A stretch of DNA of 43,986 bases from Planctomycetaceae bacterium UBA6894 (GCA_002451275.1 DKBS01000165.1:13939-57924), one strand, 5' to 3'. Positions 23,589 to 32,026 are shown, numbered from the stretch's first letter. Notes: a model not told the origin generated them from the letters alone. Translations and numbers: made by a program.

Positions 23589-23867
23589 ATGGGACGATCC
23601 CTTAAAAAAGGCCCTTATGTGGATCTCAGGTTGCTCGAGAAAGTCGAGAAGCTGAAAGCCAAGGGCAATCGCGATCCCATCAAGACCTGGGCCCGCGACT
23701 GCACCATCATTCCCGACTTCGTGGGTCTGACCTTCCTGGTGCACAACGGCAAGCAGTTCCTGAAGGTTTACGCCACGGAAGACATGGTTGGCCACAAGCT
23801 GGGTGAGTTTTCACCGACACGCACCTTCCGCGGTCACACCGCGAAGAGCAAGGCGGCCGGTAAGTAA
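23589..23867 (+). CDS. rpsS: 30S ribosomal protein S19
   Basis: S19 contacts S13 and the A-site finger in the 30S head. The 92-residue protein begins MGRSLKKGPYVD and contains IKTWARDCTIIPDFVGLTF and LGEFSPTRTFRGH, all family signatures. The ATG at 23589 gives the conserved N-terminus; the in-frame GTG at 23583 would add two residues. Confidence 0.98.
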   Translation: MGRSLKKGPYVDLRLLEKVEKLKAKGNRDPIKTWARDCTIIPDFVGLTFLVHNGKQFLKVYATEDMVGHKLGEFSPTRTFRGHTAKSKAAGK

Positions 23868-23917
23868 GCCCTTTGAACACTTGCCAACCCTGTGAGGGTG
23901 GCCGGGAGAGCTGAGTG

Positions 23918-24274
23918 ATGAGCGGCAAAAAAGTGGAAGAACGCGTGCTGGCACGGGCCACCTATCGCTATGCCGGGATGTCTCCTCGCAAGATCCGCCT
24001 GTATGCGGACCTGATTCGCGGGAAGACGGCCGATGAAGCCCTACAACTTCTTTCCTTCGAGATCACCCGCAGCGCCCGGCTGATGGAGAAGGTGCTGAAG
24101 AGCGCCATCGGCAACGCCCGGTTCAAGGAAATCGAGGATGTCGAAGAGCTGGTGGTTCTCGAGTCCCGCGTGGACGGCGGCCCCATCCTCAAGCGTAGCA
24201 TGCCGCGCGCCCGTGGCAGCGCTTATCCGATCATGAAGCGTCTTTCCCACATCCATGTGGGTCTGGGCTTCTAA
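23918..24274 (+). CDS. rplV: 50S ribosomal protein L22
   Basis: L22 reaches the exit tunnel through a long beta hairpin. The 118-residue protein shows YAGMSPRKIRLYADLIRGK, ALQLLSFEITRSARLMEKVL and the hairpin tip region KRSMPRARGSAYPIMKRLSH. The ATG at 23918 follows GGGAGA. The macrolide-contact hairpin looks intact. Confidence 0.97.
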   Translation: MSGKKVEERVLARATYRYAGMSPRKIRLYADLIRGKTADEALQLLSFEITRSARLMEKVLKSAIGNARFKEIEDVEELVVLESRVDGGPILKRSMPRARGSAYPIMKRLSHIHVGLGF

Positions 24275-24333
24275 TTGACCATGGGTGGCACGTTCCGGGA
24301 GCCAGGGGGTTCCCGAGTTGGAGGAATGGTCTG

Positions 24334-25053
24334 ATGGGTCAAAAGGTAAATCCGAACGGTTTTCGGACCGGGGTGACCCTCGAGAATGGCGTTAAGCTCG
24401 ACTGGAAGAGCCACTGGAGCGCCACGAAGAGGGAATACCCGGAATTGCTGGTCGAGGACCAGAAGGTCCGTCGCCACATCAAGAAGAACTACCGCGACGC
24501 GCGTATCTCCAGTGTTCGCATCGAGCGAACCCGTGAGAAGGTCATCGTGATCATCTCCGCTGCCAAGGTGGGTGTGATCATCGGCCCCAAAGGCGCCAAG
24601 GTTGAAGAGCTGACCAACCAGCTCCAGAACCTGACCAACCGCCTGATCGAGGTCAAGACGATCGAAGTGGCCAATCCCCAGGCCGACGCCCAGTTGGTGG
24701 CGGAGGACATTGCGGATCAGCTCGAGAAGCGCCAGAGCTTCCGTCGTACCCTGAAGCGGTCGATGGAAACCACCATGGGCGCTGGTGCACGCGGCGTGCG
24801 CATCCAGTTGTCGGGCCGCCTGGGTGGCTCCGAAATGGCTCGCTGCGAGAGCGGCATGCTGGGTTCGATTCCCCTCAGCACGCTGAGAGCCAAGGTCAAT
24901 TATGGTTTCTCCGAGGCCTCGACGGCCCAGGGAAATATCGGCATCAAGGTGTGGGTTAACAACGGCGACTACCTGACAGAGGAGAAGAGCGATGGCTCTC
25001 ATGCCCAAACGGGTAAAGTTTCGAAAAAGCCAGCGCGGCAAGGTAAAAGGTAA
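24334..25053 (+). CDS. rpsC: 30S ribosomal protein S3
   Basis: S3 lines the mRNA entry channel with S4 and S5. The 239-residue protein begins MGQKVNPNGFRTGV and carries the KH segment VIIGPKGAKVEELT and the C-terminal RLGGSEMARCE. GGAGGAATGG precedes the ATG. The final 21 codons, giving the basic tail HAQTGKVSKKPARQGKR, overlap the start of L16 in another frame; the L16 ribosome-binding site (AGAGGAGAAG, 24978-24987) also lies inside this gene. Confidence 0.97.
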   Translation: MGQKVNPNGFRTGVTLENGVKLDWKSHWSATKREYPELLVEDQKVRRHIKKNYRDARISSVRIERTREKVIVIISAAKVGVIIGPKGAKVEELTNQLQNLTNRLIEVKTIEVANPQADAQLVAEDIADQLEKRQSFRRTLKRSMETTMGAGARGVRIQLSGRLGGSEMARCESGMLGSIPLSTLRAKVNYGFSEASTAQGNIGIKVWVNNGDYLTEEKSDGSHAQTGKVSKKPARQGKR

Positions 25054-25414
25054 CGCCTGCCGTGGCAACACGGTGTCTTACGGCGAGTACGGCCTGCAAA
25101 CCCTCGAGGGTGGCTGGCTGACAGCCCAGACCATCGAGGCGGGACGCATCACCCTTGCCCATGCCATCCGTGGCGAAGGCAAGATGTTCATCCGGGTTTT
25201 CCCGCACAAGTCCGTGACCTCCATCCCCCTTGAGACCCGTATGGGTAAGGGCAAGGGTGAACCGGAGTTCTGGGCCGCTGTGCTTAAGCCTGGCATGGTG
25301 CTGTTCGAGCTGGGTGGCGTGCCCGAAGCGGCTGCCCGCGCGGCGCTCGCCAAGGTGGCCTACAAGATGCCCTACAAATGTCGGTTTGTCAGCCGCAGGC
25401 CCTCTGTCGGCTGA
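24992..25414 (+). CDS. rplP: 50S ribosomal protein L16
   Basis: L16 helps position A-site tRNA. The 140-residue protein begins MALMPKRVKFRKSQRGK and contains GLQTLEGGWLTAQTIEAGR and RMGKGKGEPEFWAAVLKPG, all family signatures. The conserved MPKRVKFRK start forces the gene to begin inside S3, so the overlap is 62 bases (53 if the ATG at 25001 is used). Both products need the shared DNA: S3 for its basic tail, L16 for its N-terminus. Confidence 0.97.
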   Translation: MALMPKRVKFRKSQRGKVKGNACRGNTVSYGEYGLQTLEGGWLTAQTIEAGRITLAHAIRGEGKMFIRVFPHKSVTSIPLETRMGKGKGEPEFWAAVLKPGMVLFELGGVPEAAARAALAKVAYKMPYKCRFVSRRPSVG

Positions 25415-25461
25415 TTTCCGGGGCGCGTGATTCAACGGGAACGGGTTGGAGTTTTAGGACC

Positions 25462-25863
25462 ATGGCGGACAAGAGTTGGAAAGCCCCGGCGATGCGGTCA
25501 CTGGGTGACGAGCAGCGTCGCATGTTGCTGGCGGATCTTGCGCGCCGGATCGTTGACCTGCGCATGCAGCAGGCAACCAACCGGCTGAGCGCGACCAGCG
25601 AACTGCTGGCCGCTCGCCGCGCCCTTGCCCGCCTGAAGACGATCATGCACGAGGGTTCCGTGCACGAGCGCCAAGCCGCCGAGAAGGCTGCCGGCATCGC
25701 CGAGAAGAAGGCCTTTATCGAAGGTCTGAAGGCCGAAACCCAGGCCCGTCGCGATCTTGTCGCCCAAAACGAGAAGGCCCGTCAATCGGCCCTCGAGAAG
25801 AAGGCGAAAGGCAAGCCCAAGGCCGAGAAGGCAAAGGGCAAGTCCGGGGCGGTCAAGAAGTAA
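25462..25863 (+). CDS. rpmC: 50S ribosomal protein L29, long form
   Basis: L29 sits near the tunnel exit beside L23. The 133-residue protein is about twice the usual 65. The core is recognisable as MRSLGDEQRRMLLADLARRI followed by VDLRMQQATNRLSATSELLA and ARRALARLKTIMHE. The extra C-terminal half is helical and ends in a Lys/Ala-rich tail (KKAKGKPKAEKAKGKSGAVKK region). The identification rests on both the core motif and the position between L16 and S17. Confidence 0.9.
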   Translation: MADKSWKAPAMRSLGDEQRRMLLADLARRIVDLRMQQATNRLSATSELLAARRALARLKTIMHEGSVHERQAAEKAAGIAEKKAFIEGLKAETQARRDLVAQNEKARQSALEKKAKGKPKAEKAKGKSGAVKK

Positions 25864-25902
25864 TCGCACAGATAGTCAGAACGGTTAGACCAGAGGTTTG
25901 CA

Positions 25903-26220
25903 ATGGCGGACAAGACTGCGGCGGCGAAGCCTGACACCGAGCGGAACGATCGTCGCACCGTGATCGGCGTGGTCACCAGCGACAAGATGCAAAAGTCCTG
26001 CCGGGTGGAGATTCCCCGCCAGGTGAGCCATCCCCGGTATGGGAAGATCATTCGCCGTCGTACTGTCCTCATCGCCCATGATGAGAAGAATGACGCCAAG
26101 GTTGGCGACACCGTCGAATGCATGGAGACACGCCCCATTTCCAAGACGAAGACTTGGCGCGTGGTGCGGGTGGTGAAGCGTTCGGCCGGCAGTGATTTGA
26201 GCGTTCCTGCCCGCTCCTGA
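25903..26220 (+). CDS. rpsQ: 30S ribosomal protein S17
   Basis: S17 is an early 16S rRNA-binding OB-fold protein. The 105-residue product shows RRTVIGVVTSDKMQKSCRV, HPRYGKIIRRRTVLIAHDE and VGDTVECMETRPISKTKTW. Both ends are slightly extended compared with the usual 85 residues. AGAGG precedes the ATG. Confidence 0.96.
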   Translation: MADKTAAAKPDTERNDRRTVIGVVTSDKMQKSCRVEIPRQVSHPRYGKIIRRRTVLIAHDEKNDAKVGDTVECMETRPISKTKTWRVVRVVKRSAGSDLSVPARS

Positions 26221-26248
26221 CGCATGATCCACTCGGAGGGATGACCAG

Positions 26249-26617
26249 ATGATTCAGATGTACACCTATATCGACGTGGCTGACAATTCCGGTGCCAAGG
26301 AATGCATGTGCGTCAAGGTTCTTGGCGGTACCCGCAGGCGTTACGCCGGCCTGGGTGATGTGATCATCGCCAGCGTGAAGAAGGCGAATCCTGGTGGTGA
26401 TGTGAAGCAGGGACAGGTTGTCCGCGGGGTGGTGGTTCGCTGCAAGAAGGCGACCCGTCGCGCAGACGGCACCTATGTCCGTTTCGACCGCAATGCCATC
26501 GTATTGCTGAACAAGGAAGACGAGCCGCTCGGCACACGCATCTTCGGCGCCGTCGCTCGCGAGCTGCGCGAGAAGGCATTTGCCAAGATCACCAACCTGT
26601 CGGAGGAAGTGGTCTGA
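26249..26617 (+). CDS. rplN: 50S ribosomal protein L14
   Basis: L14 forms part of the intersubunit bridge and the binding site of silencing factor RsfS. The 122-residue length is exact for the family. It begins MIQMYTYIDVADNSGAKE and contains KVLGGTRRRYAGLGDVIIAS and FDRNAIVLLNKEDEPLGTRI. CGGAGGGATG precedes the start. Confidence 0.98.
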   Translation: MIQMYTYIDVADNSGAKECMCVKVLGGTRRRYAGLGDVIIASVKKANPGGDVKQGQVVRGVVVRCKKATRRADGTYVRFDRNAIVLLNKEDEPLGTRIFGAVARELREKAFAKITNLSEEVV

Positions 26618-26656
26618 TCCGGCAATCATTCCGGAACGGACCCAGGGGAGCTAGTC

Positions 26657-27019
26657 ATGAGCATTAGAAAAGGCGATCTGGTTGTTGTGATCGCCGGTGA
26701 CAACCGGGACAACAAGCCTCACAAGGTTCTCCGGACCATTCCTTCCAAGGGGAAGCTGGTCGTGGAAGGTGTGAACCGAACCTACAAGCATGTCCGCCCC
26801 GGCAAGAACACCCAGGGTGGTCGTTTGTCGGTGGAGCTGCCGATTGATCGCAGCAACGCCCTGCTGTACTGCGCGTCATGCAAGAAGGGCGCCCGTACCG
26901 GGGTAGCCTTTACCGCTGAAGGCGTGAAACAACTGATTTGCAAGGGGTGCAAGAAGGCCGGTCGCTCCGGTGTATTGCGCGTGATCGCCAAGGCGAACCC
27001 CAAGTACGCGGCGAAGTAA
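26657..27019 (+). CDS. rplX: 50S ribosomal protein L24, zinc-ribbon form
   Basis: L24 initiates 50S assembly. The 120-residue protein has the KOW segment IRKGDLVVVIAGDNRDNKPH and VVEGVNRTYKHVRP. It keeps four cysteines, C72-x2-C75 and C95-x2-C98, forming a probable zinc ribbon with an 19-residue spacer. GGGGAG precedes the ATG. It lies 20 bases before L5. Confidence 0.96.
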   Translation: MSIRKGDLVVVIAGDNRDNKPHKVLRTIPSKGKLVVEGVNRTYKHVRPGKNTQGGRLSVELPIDRSNALLYCASCKKGARTGVAFTAEGVKQLICKGCKKAGRSGVLRVIAKANPKYAAK

Positions 27020-27039
27020 CCCTGGAGGGGTGAGTTCCG

Positions 27040-27579
27040 ATGGCTCGGCTTCTGGAAAAGTACCGTAGTGAGATCATTCCCGCGCTGGCTACCAAGCTGG
27101 GCCGGAAGAATGTCAACAGCCTGCCCAAACTTCAGAAAATTGTTTTGAACATGGGTGTGGGCAAGGCCCTGCAGGAGAAATCCCGCATGGAGCAGGCCGC
27201 CGAGCAACTTGGCCAGATCGCCGGGCAGCGCCCCCAGATCACCAAGTCCCGCCAGGCGGTTTCAGGCTTCCGCCTGCGCCAGGGCAACGAGATCGGCTGC
27301 CGGGTGACTCTGCGCGGCAAGAGGATGTATGAGTTCCTCGATCGCCTGATCAATTTGGCTTTGCCTCGTATCCGTGACTTCCGCGGTGTGAATCCCCGCA
27401 GCTTCGACGGAAACGGCAACTTCAGCATGGGCCTGACAGAGCAGGCCGTGTTTCCTGAGATCAACCCGGACAAGATCACCTTCACCCAGGGTCTGGATGT
27501 GACCATTGTCACCTCCATCAGCAAGGATGACGAGGCCCGCGAGTTGCTTCGGGCTTTCGGCATGCCCTTCCGGGAGTGA
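27040..27579 (+). CDS. rplE: 50S ribosomal protein L5
   Basis: L5 binds 5S rRNA and contacts the P-site tRNA. The 179-residue protein shows LPKLQKIVLNMGVGKALQE, RQAVSGFRLRQGNEIGCRVT, LRGKRMYEFLDRLINLALPR and IRDFRGVNPRSFDGNGN. The ATG follows GGAGGGG. It is the normal length and position. Confidence 0.98.
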   Translation: MARLLEKYRSEIIPALATKLGRKNVNSLPKLQKIVLNMGVGKALQEKSRMEQAAEQLGQIAGQRPQITKSRQAVSGFRLRQGNEIGCRVTLRGKRMYEFLDRLINLALPRIRDFRGVNPRSFDGNGNFSMGLTEQAVFPEINPDKITFTQGLDVTIVTSISKDDEARELLRAFGMPFRE

Positions 27580-27659
27580 TTTGGGCTTCGGTCTTTTGGA
27601 CCAGCCGGTAGAATCCAGAGATATCTAGACAGCGGACGGTTAGCGGAGAGAACAGGACC

Positions 27660-27920
27660 ATGGCCACCGACGGCAAGAATGCGGGTTTCAAAAAGGCGCT
27701 CGCCCGCCTTGAGGGACACCACAAGGAAATGCAGAAGAAGCCCGAGGAGCGCCAGGCCAGCAAGGTGATGGAGCCCCGGGAGCGCATCCGCATTCGCATG
27801 CGTTGCCGTCTGTGTGGTCGTCCCCGCGCCGTGTACCGCAAGTTTGGCATCTGCCGCATTTGCTTCCGGAATCTCGCCAGCGAGGGGCTGATTCCCGGTG
27901 TGCGCAAGGCTAGCTGGTAA
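27660..27920 (+). CDS. rpsN: 30S ribosomal protein S14, zinc form with N-terminal extension
   Basis: S14 completes the 30S head. The 86-residue protein carries C49-x2-C52 and C65-x2-C68 in RCRLCGRPRAVYRKFGICRI, the zinc-binding arrangement of the short (about 61-residue) form. A basic 35-residue N-terminal region precedes this core, giving an intermediate length. It ends GLIPGVRKASW as usual. The ATG at 27660 follows GGAGAG. Confidence 0.96.
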   Translation: MATDGKNAGFKKALARLEGHHKEMQKKPEERQASKVMEPRERIRIRMRCRLCGRPRAVYRKFGICRICFRNLASEGLIPGVRKASW

Positions 27921-27958
27921 ATTATCGCACAGATCTGGGATTTGGAGTCTGTTTAGCC

Positions 27959-28411
27959 ATGATGACCGACACGATCGCGGACATGTTGACCCGCGTGCGC
28001 AATGCCAACCGTGTGGAACGGCCCGCAGTGGATATGCCTGCAACCAGGCTGAAGGTGGGTATTGCCCGCGTCCTGCGTGAGGAAGGGTTTGTCCTCGATT
28101 ACCAGATCGGGAAAGTGGGAACCGACGAGCACGGCCATCCCAACTTCACCGAGGTTTCCCCCGACGAAATCGGCAAGGGGAAGGTCACACTGCGCGTTTA
28201 CCTGAAGTACGGGGCCGAGGGTGAGAAGGTTATCCGCCTCATCCGCCGCGAAAGCCGTCCTGGTTGCCGGGTCTATCTGGCAAAGCGCGAGCTTGGCCGC
28301 GTGTTGGATGGCCAAGGCATTCGCGTTCTGAGCACCAGCAAGGGTGTGATGAGCGATCGCCAGGCCCGATCGGCCAATCTGGGCGGCGAAGTTCTCTGCA
28401 CCGTCTGGTGA
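27959..28411 (+). CDS. rpsH: 30S ribosomal protein S8 with internal insertion
   Basis: S8 is a central assembly protein of the 30S platform and binds its own mRNA in some bacteria. The 150-residue product begins MMTDTIADMLTRVRNANRV and ends with the conserved RVLSTSKGVMSDRQARSANL and GGEVLCTVW. About 20 extra residues around 51-72 (VGTDEHGHPNFTEVSPDEIG) are not in the 132-residue standard form. Two adjacent ATG codons could serve as start. Confidence 0.96.
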   Translation: MMTDTIADMLTRVRNANRVERPAVDMPATRLKVGIARVLREEGFVLDYQIGKVGTDEHGHPNFTEVSPDEIGKGKVTLRVYLKYGAEGEKVIRLIRRESRPGCRVYLAKRELGRVLDGQGIRVLSTSKGVMSDRQARSANLGGEVLCTVW

Positions 28412-28416
28412 TTGTT

Positions 28417-28466
28417 CGCCGCGTTGCGGCGTGGGTGGCTTTGGATATTCGGCCGGTTAATCCGGC
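28417..28466 (+). promoter_or_regulatory. Two tandem hairpins between S8 and L6
   Basis: CGCCGC-GTT-GCGGCG (28417-28431) and GCCGG-TTAAT-CCGGC (28452-28466) lie in the 84-base gap. Neither has a T run, so they look like mRNA processing or stability elements rather than terminators. Confidence 0.4.
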
Positions 28467-28495
28467 GCGTGGCCATGGGATAGGGAGGGCTGTTC

Positions 28496-29089
28496 GTGTC
28501 TCGTATCGGAAAGCAACCGGTTGATGTTCCAGCCGGAGTGGATGTGAAGGTGAACGGCCAGAAGATCGAGGTGAAGGGCCCCAAAGGGACCCTGAAGCTG
28601 GATGCCCATTCCCTGGTGCAGGTGGCACTGGATGGTGGAACCCGAAAGGTTACCGTCACCCGCAAGAATGATGACCGTCTTGCGCGTTCGGTGCACGGTC
28701 TGACCCGTACCCTGGTCGCCAACATGATTGAAGGCGTCAGCAAGGGCTACGAGCGTCGTCTTGTTGTGTACGGTTTGGGTTACAAGGCTGAGATCGACAA
28801 AAAAGACAAGCGCACCGTCCTTTTGAAGCTGGGATTTGCCAACACCAAGGCGGTTCGCGCCCCTGAAGGTGTGACTGTCGAAGTCGGCGACACCAACTAC
28901 CGCATCGAAGGTGGCGGTGGTGAGGAGAAGCTGGCTTGCATCACCGTTCGCGGTGCGGACAAGCAGCAAGTGGGCCAGTATGCCGCGGAGATCCGTGCGG
29001 CCCAGCCTGCTGAGCCATATCAGGGCAAGGGTGTTCGCTACTTCGGCGAGAATGTTCGCCGCAAGGAAGGCAAGACCAAGGGCGCCTGA
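28496..29089 (+). CDS. rplF: 50S ribosomal protein L6
   Basis: L6 lies near the factor-binding site. The 197-residue protein begins MSRIGKQPVDVPAGVDVKV and contains KGPKGTLKLDAH, GYERRLVVYGLGYKAEI and the C-terminal AEPYQGKGVRYFGENVRRKE. It starts with GTG, preceded by GGGAGGG. A Lys-rich end (GKTKGA) and a slightly longer body are the only deviations from the family. Confidence 0.97.
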   Translation: MSRIGKQPVDVPAGVDVKVNGQKIEVKGPKGTLKLDAHSLVQVALDGGTRKVTVTRKNDDRLARSVHGLTRTLVANMIEGVSKGYERRLVVYGLGYKAEIDKKDKRTVLLKLGFANTKAVRAPEGVTVEVGDTNYRIEGGGGEEKLACITVRGADKQQVGQYAAEIRAAQPAEPYQGKGVRYFGENVRRKEGKTKGA

Positions 29090-29136
29090 CGCCAACAGTG
29101 ACACATCGGCAAGGTTAACGCCCGGGGAGGGGCGTC

Positions 29137-29505
29137 ATGAACGCGCAGAAGCGAAAAGCGGTATCTCAGGAACGTCGGCGGAACCGAGTCCGTCGGGCAG
29201 TTCGCGGCACGGCGGATCGTCCCCGTTTGACCGTTTTCCGTTCGGGCAAGCACATTTATGTGCAGCTCGTGGACGACGATCAGGGCAAGACTCTCGTCGC
29301 CGCCAGCACGGTTTCACCCGAGCTGAAGGGCAAAGTCACTTACGGTGGCAACATCAAGGCAGCCGAAGCGGTTGGCGAGCTGGTTGCCCAGAAGGCCAAG
29401 TCAGCCGGTCTGCTCAAGATCTGCTTCGATCGCGGCCACTACCGCTACCACGGGCGTGTCAAGGCGCTTGCCGACGCTGCCCGCAAAGGCGGACTCGATT
29501 TCTAA
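29137..29505 (+). CDS. rplR: 50S ribosomal protein L18
   Basis: L18 binds 5S rRNA together with L5. The 122-residue protein shows RRRNRVRRAVRGTADRPRL, VFRSGKHIYVQLVDDDQGKT and FDRGHYRYHGRVKALADAAR. GGGGAGGGG precedes the ATG. Length and position are standard. Confidence 0.97.
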   Translation: MNAQKRKAVSQERRRNRVRRAVRGTADRPRLTVFRSGKHIYVQLVDDDQGKTLVAASTVSPELKGKVTYGGNIKAAEAVGELVAQKAKSAGLLKICFDRGHYRYHGRVKALADAARKGGLDF

Positions 29506-29530
29506 GACGAACAACGGGTGAGGTGAGAGC

Positions 29531-30049
29531 ATGGCTAGGGAACGGGAACAACGCGAGCAGGGCGAAGGCGGCCTTGAGGATCGCCTGATCAAGGTGCGCC
29601 GCAGCTCGGCCACCGTGAAGGGCGGCCGCCGCTTCACCTTCAATGCCCTTGTGGTTGTTGGTGACAAGAATGGCCGCGTTTCGGTTGGTTACGGCAAGGC
29701 CAATGAGGTGCCACCTGCCGTTGAGAAAGCCACCAAAGACGCCACCGACGGTGTTCGCCGGGTGAAGCGTGTCTCCCTTACCGGCAAGCGCGGCTCCCAC
29801 ACCATCCCTCACCGCATCATCGGCCGTTACGGCGCGAGTAAGGTGATCATGGTCCCCGCCGGACCTGGCACCGGTGTGAAGGCCGGCGCCAGCGTGCGCG
29901 CGGTTCTCGAGGTCGCCGGGGTGAATAACATCCTGACCAAGAGCCATGGCAGCACCAATCCCATCAATCTTGTGAAGGCCACCCTGGATGGCCTGAGGAA
30001 TCTGCGTTCGCGCGAGGAAGTGCAACGCCTGAGAGGAGTGGCTCTCTAA
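29531..30049 (+). CDS. rpsE: 30S ribosomal protein S5
   Basis: S5 shapes the mRNA entry channel and affects decoding accuracy. The 172-residue protein has IKVRRSSATVKGGRRFTFNA, VVVGDKNGRVSVGYGKANEV and HGSTNPINLVKATLDGLRNL. It is followed one base later by L15 instead of L30, the usual next gene. Confidence 0.98.
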   Translation: MAREREQREQGEGGLEDRLIKVRRSSATVKGGRRFTFNALVVVGDKNGRVSVGYGKANEVPPAVEKATKDATDGVRRVKRVSLTGKRGSHTIPHRIIGRYGASKVIMVPAGPGTGVKAGASVRAVLEVAGVNNILTKSHGSTNPINLVKATLDGLRNLRSREEVQRLRGVAL

Positions 30050-30050
30050 C

Positions 30051-30551
30051 ATGGATCTTTCAAATCTTTCGAACGGCGTCCATCGCCTGCGCAAAAAGAA
30101 GCGTGTGGGTCGTGGTATTGGTTCGGGCCATGGCAAGACGGCCAGCCGCGGCATGAAGGGGCAGTACTCTTCCGCCGGCGCCGAGATGCCCGGCAAGGTG
30201 TTCGAAGGCGGCCAGATGGCCCTCTTCCGCCGCATCCCCAAGCGTGGTTTCAGCAACAACACCTGGGCCAAGAAGTTCCACGTGGTGAACGTGGGCGACC
30301 TTCAGACCCTGCCCGAAGGCAGCGTGGTGGACCAGGTTTCGCTGGACAAAGCTGGTCTGGCCCAAGGCCCTGCCGATGGCGTTCGCGTGCTGGGAACCGG
30401 CGAGTTGACCCGCAAGTTGACCGTTCGCGCCGACCATTTCAGCAAGGCTGCGCGCGAGAAGATCGAGAAGGCTGGCGGCAAGGCGGAGCTTGTAGCCAAG
30501 CCCAAGCCCCCGGTGCGCAATAAGATGAAGCCCAAGCCGGCGAAGGGTTGA
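30051..30551 (+). CDS. rplO: 50S ribosomal protein L15
   Basis: L15 is a late-assembly 50S protein. The 166-residue product shows KKKRVGRGIGSGHGKTASRG, MKGQYSSAGAEMPGKVFEGG and LFRRIPKRGFSN. Its ATG lies one base after the S5 stop, so the two are translationally coupled. L30 does not intervene. Confidence 0.97.
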   Translation: MDLSNLSNGVHRLRKKKRVGRGIGSGHGKTASRGMKGQYSSAGAEMPGKVFEGGQMALFRRIPKRGFSNNTWAKKFHVVNVGDLQTLPEGSVVDQVSLDKAGLAQGPADGVRVLGTGELTRKLTVRADHFSKAAREKIEKAGGKAELVAKPKPPVRNKMKPKPAKG

Positions 30552-30592
30552 TAGTCGCCCGCTGGATCGTCTAGACACGCCGGAGCCGGCCC

Positions 30593-31975
30593 ATGGGCGC
30601 CTTGTTGAATGTTTTCCGAATCCCCGAGCTGCGGGGGAAGCTGCTTTTCACGCTGGCTTTCCTCGCCATTTACCGCATCGGGTTTTCCATTCCCCTGCCG
30701 TTTGTCAACCAGGCCACCCTGCATCGCGGGATGGGCTCGGGTGACGGCTTGGATAACCTTTTTAACTTTGTTTCCATGTTCTCCGGTGGCGATCTCTCCA
30801 ACGCCACTGTTTTTGGCTTGGGCATCATGCCCTATATTTCAGCCGGCATCATCATGCAGTTGCTGGCATTCGTAGTCCCCTCCCTGCATCGTCTGATGAA
30901 GGAAGAGGGGCAGATCGGCCAGAAGATCATCAACAATTACACGCGTCTCCTGACCGTGTTCATTTGCATGATCCAGGCTGGCTTCTATCTGAACTTCCTA
31001 CTCTACGGCTCGCAGTCCTCCGGCGCCCTGATGGGTTTTCCCGAGGTGTATGGCGGTGCTGGGTGGTGGTATTTCCTTACCCTGATCCTGTGCATGGTGG
31101 TAGGCACCATGTTCCTGATGTGGATCGGCGAGCAGATTGATGAGTATGGCATCGGAAACGGTGTCAGCCTTATTATCATGGCCGGCATTGTGTCCCGGCT
31201 TCCTGCCGCCATCCTCCAACTGCTGTTTGAGCAAACCTCCGGTGGCTGGGTTTTCAAGCGGTCCGTCCTGACTCTGGGTGGATCCGGCCAGGACATGAGC
31301 TTTGAGCGGGTTCTGGCTTTGGTGGTCCTGTTCCTGGTGGTGGTTCTTGCGGCGGTCTTGATGAGCAAGGCGCAGCGTCGCATCCCGATGCAGTCCGCCA
31401 AGTTCGTGCGGGGTTCGAGGGTTTTTGGCGGTGGCAACCGTAACTTCCTGCCCATCAAGATCAACCAGGCCAATGTGATGCCGGTGATTTTCGCATCCAG
31501 CCTGATGCTGGTCCCCTACATGCTGTTCCTGGGTTTGGGCAACACCTTCAAGACTGGCTGGCTGTACCAACTGGCCGATGCGTTCCAGCGTCAGGGCTGG
31601 ATCTACATGGTGGCCGAGGTGATTCTCATCTATGTGTTCAGCTACATCTGGCTGGGTGTGACCTTTGACACCCGCGAGATCTCCGAGCAGTTCAAGCGTA
31701 CCGGTTTGTTTATCCCCGGTTTCCGTCCTGGACCAAGGACCCAGGAGTACCTCGACCGGGTCGTTTCGCGCGTGAATTATGTGGGTGCCGGCTTCCTGGC
31801 CCTCATTGCAATCCTACCCAGCCTGGTTTCTAGTTTCATGCAGGTCCGGCCCGAAGTTGCCCAATTTTTCGGTGGCACCGGGTTGCTGATTGTTGTGAGT
31901 GTTGTCCTTGACCTTGTGCAGCGCATCAACAGCCATCTGGTTATGCGCGAGTACAAGGGTCTGACCGAAGATTAA
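30593..31975 (+). CDS. secY: Protein translocase subunit SecY
   Basis: SecY forms the protein-conducting channel of the inner membrane with SecE and SecG. The 460-residue protein starts MGALLNVFRIPELRGKLLF and shows the ten hydrophobic segments of the family. Family motifs include the TM2 region GLGIMPYISAGIIMQLL, IGEQIDEYGIGNGVSLIIM, and the cytoplasmic loops QRRIPMQ and FIPGFRPGPRTQEYLDRVV. It is in its usual place between L15 and Adk. Confidence 0.98.
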   Translation: MGALLNVFRIPELRGKLLFTLAFLAIYRIGFSIPLPFVNQATLHRGMGSGDGLDNLFNFVSMFSGGDLSNATVFGLGIMPYISAGIIMQLLAFVVPSLHRLMKEEGQIGQKIINNYTRLLTVFICMIQAGFYLNFLLYGSQSSGALMGFPEVYGGAGWWYFLTLILCMVVGTMFLMWIGEQIDEYGIGNGVSLIIMAGIVSRLPAAILQLLFEQTSGGWVFKRSVLTLGGSGQDMSFERVLALVVLFLVVVLAAVLMSKAQRRIPMQSAKFVRGSRVFGGGNRNFLPIKINQANVMPVIFASSLMLVPYMLFLGLGNTFKTGWLYQLADAFQRQGWIYMVAEVILIYVFSYIWLGVTFDTREISEQFKRTGLFIPGFRPGPRTQEYLDRVVSRVNYVGAGFLALIAILPSLVSSFMQVRPEVAQFFGGTGLLIVVSVVLDLVQRINSHLVMREYKGLTED

Positions 31976-31983
31976 TCCCGCCT

Positions 31984-32015
31984 CCGGCCTTTTGCCGGCT
32001 CACACGGCCTTTTTT
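31984..32015 (+). terminator. Possible weak terminator or attenuator between secY and adk
   Basis: Alternative GC-rich hairpins built from CCGGC/GCCGG (31984-31998) and GCCG/CGGC (31994-32008) are followed by T6 (32010-32015). A longer imperfect stem can also pair 31978-31986 with 32016-32025. The site may modulate read-through rather than stop it. Confidence 0.35.
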
Positions 32016-32026
32016 GGAGGGCGGGC

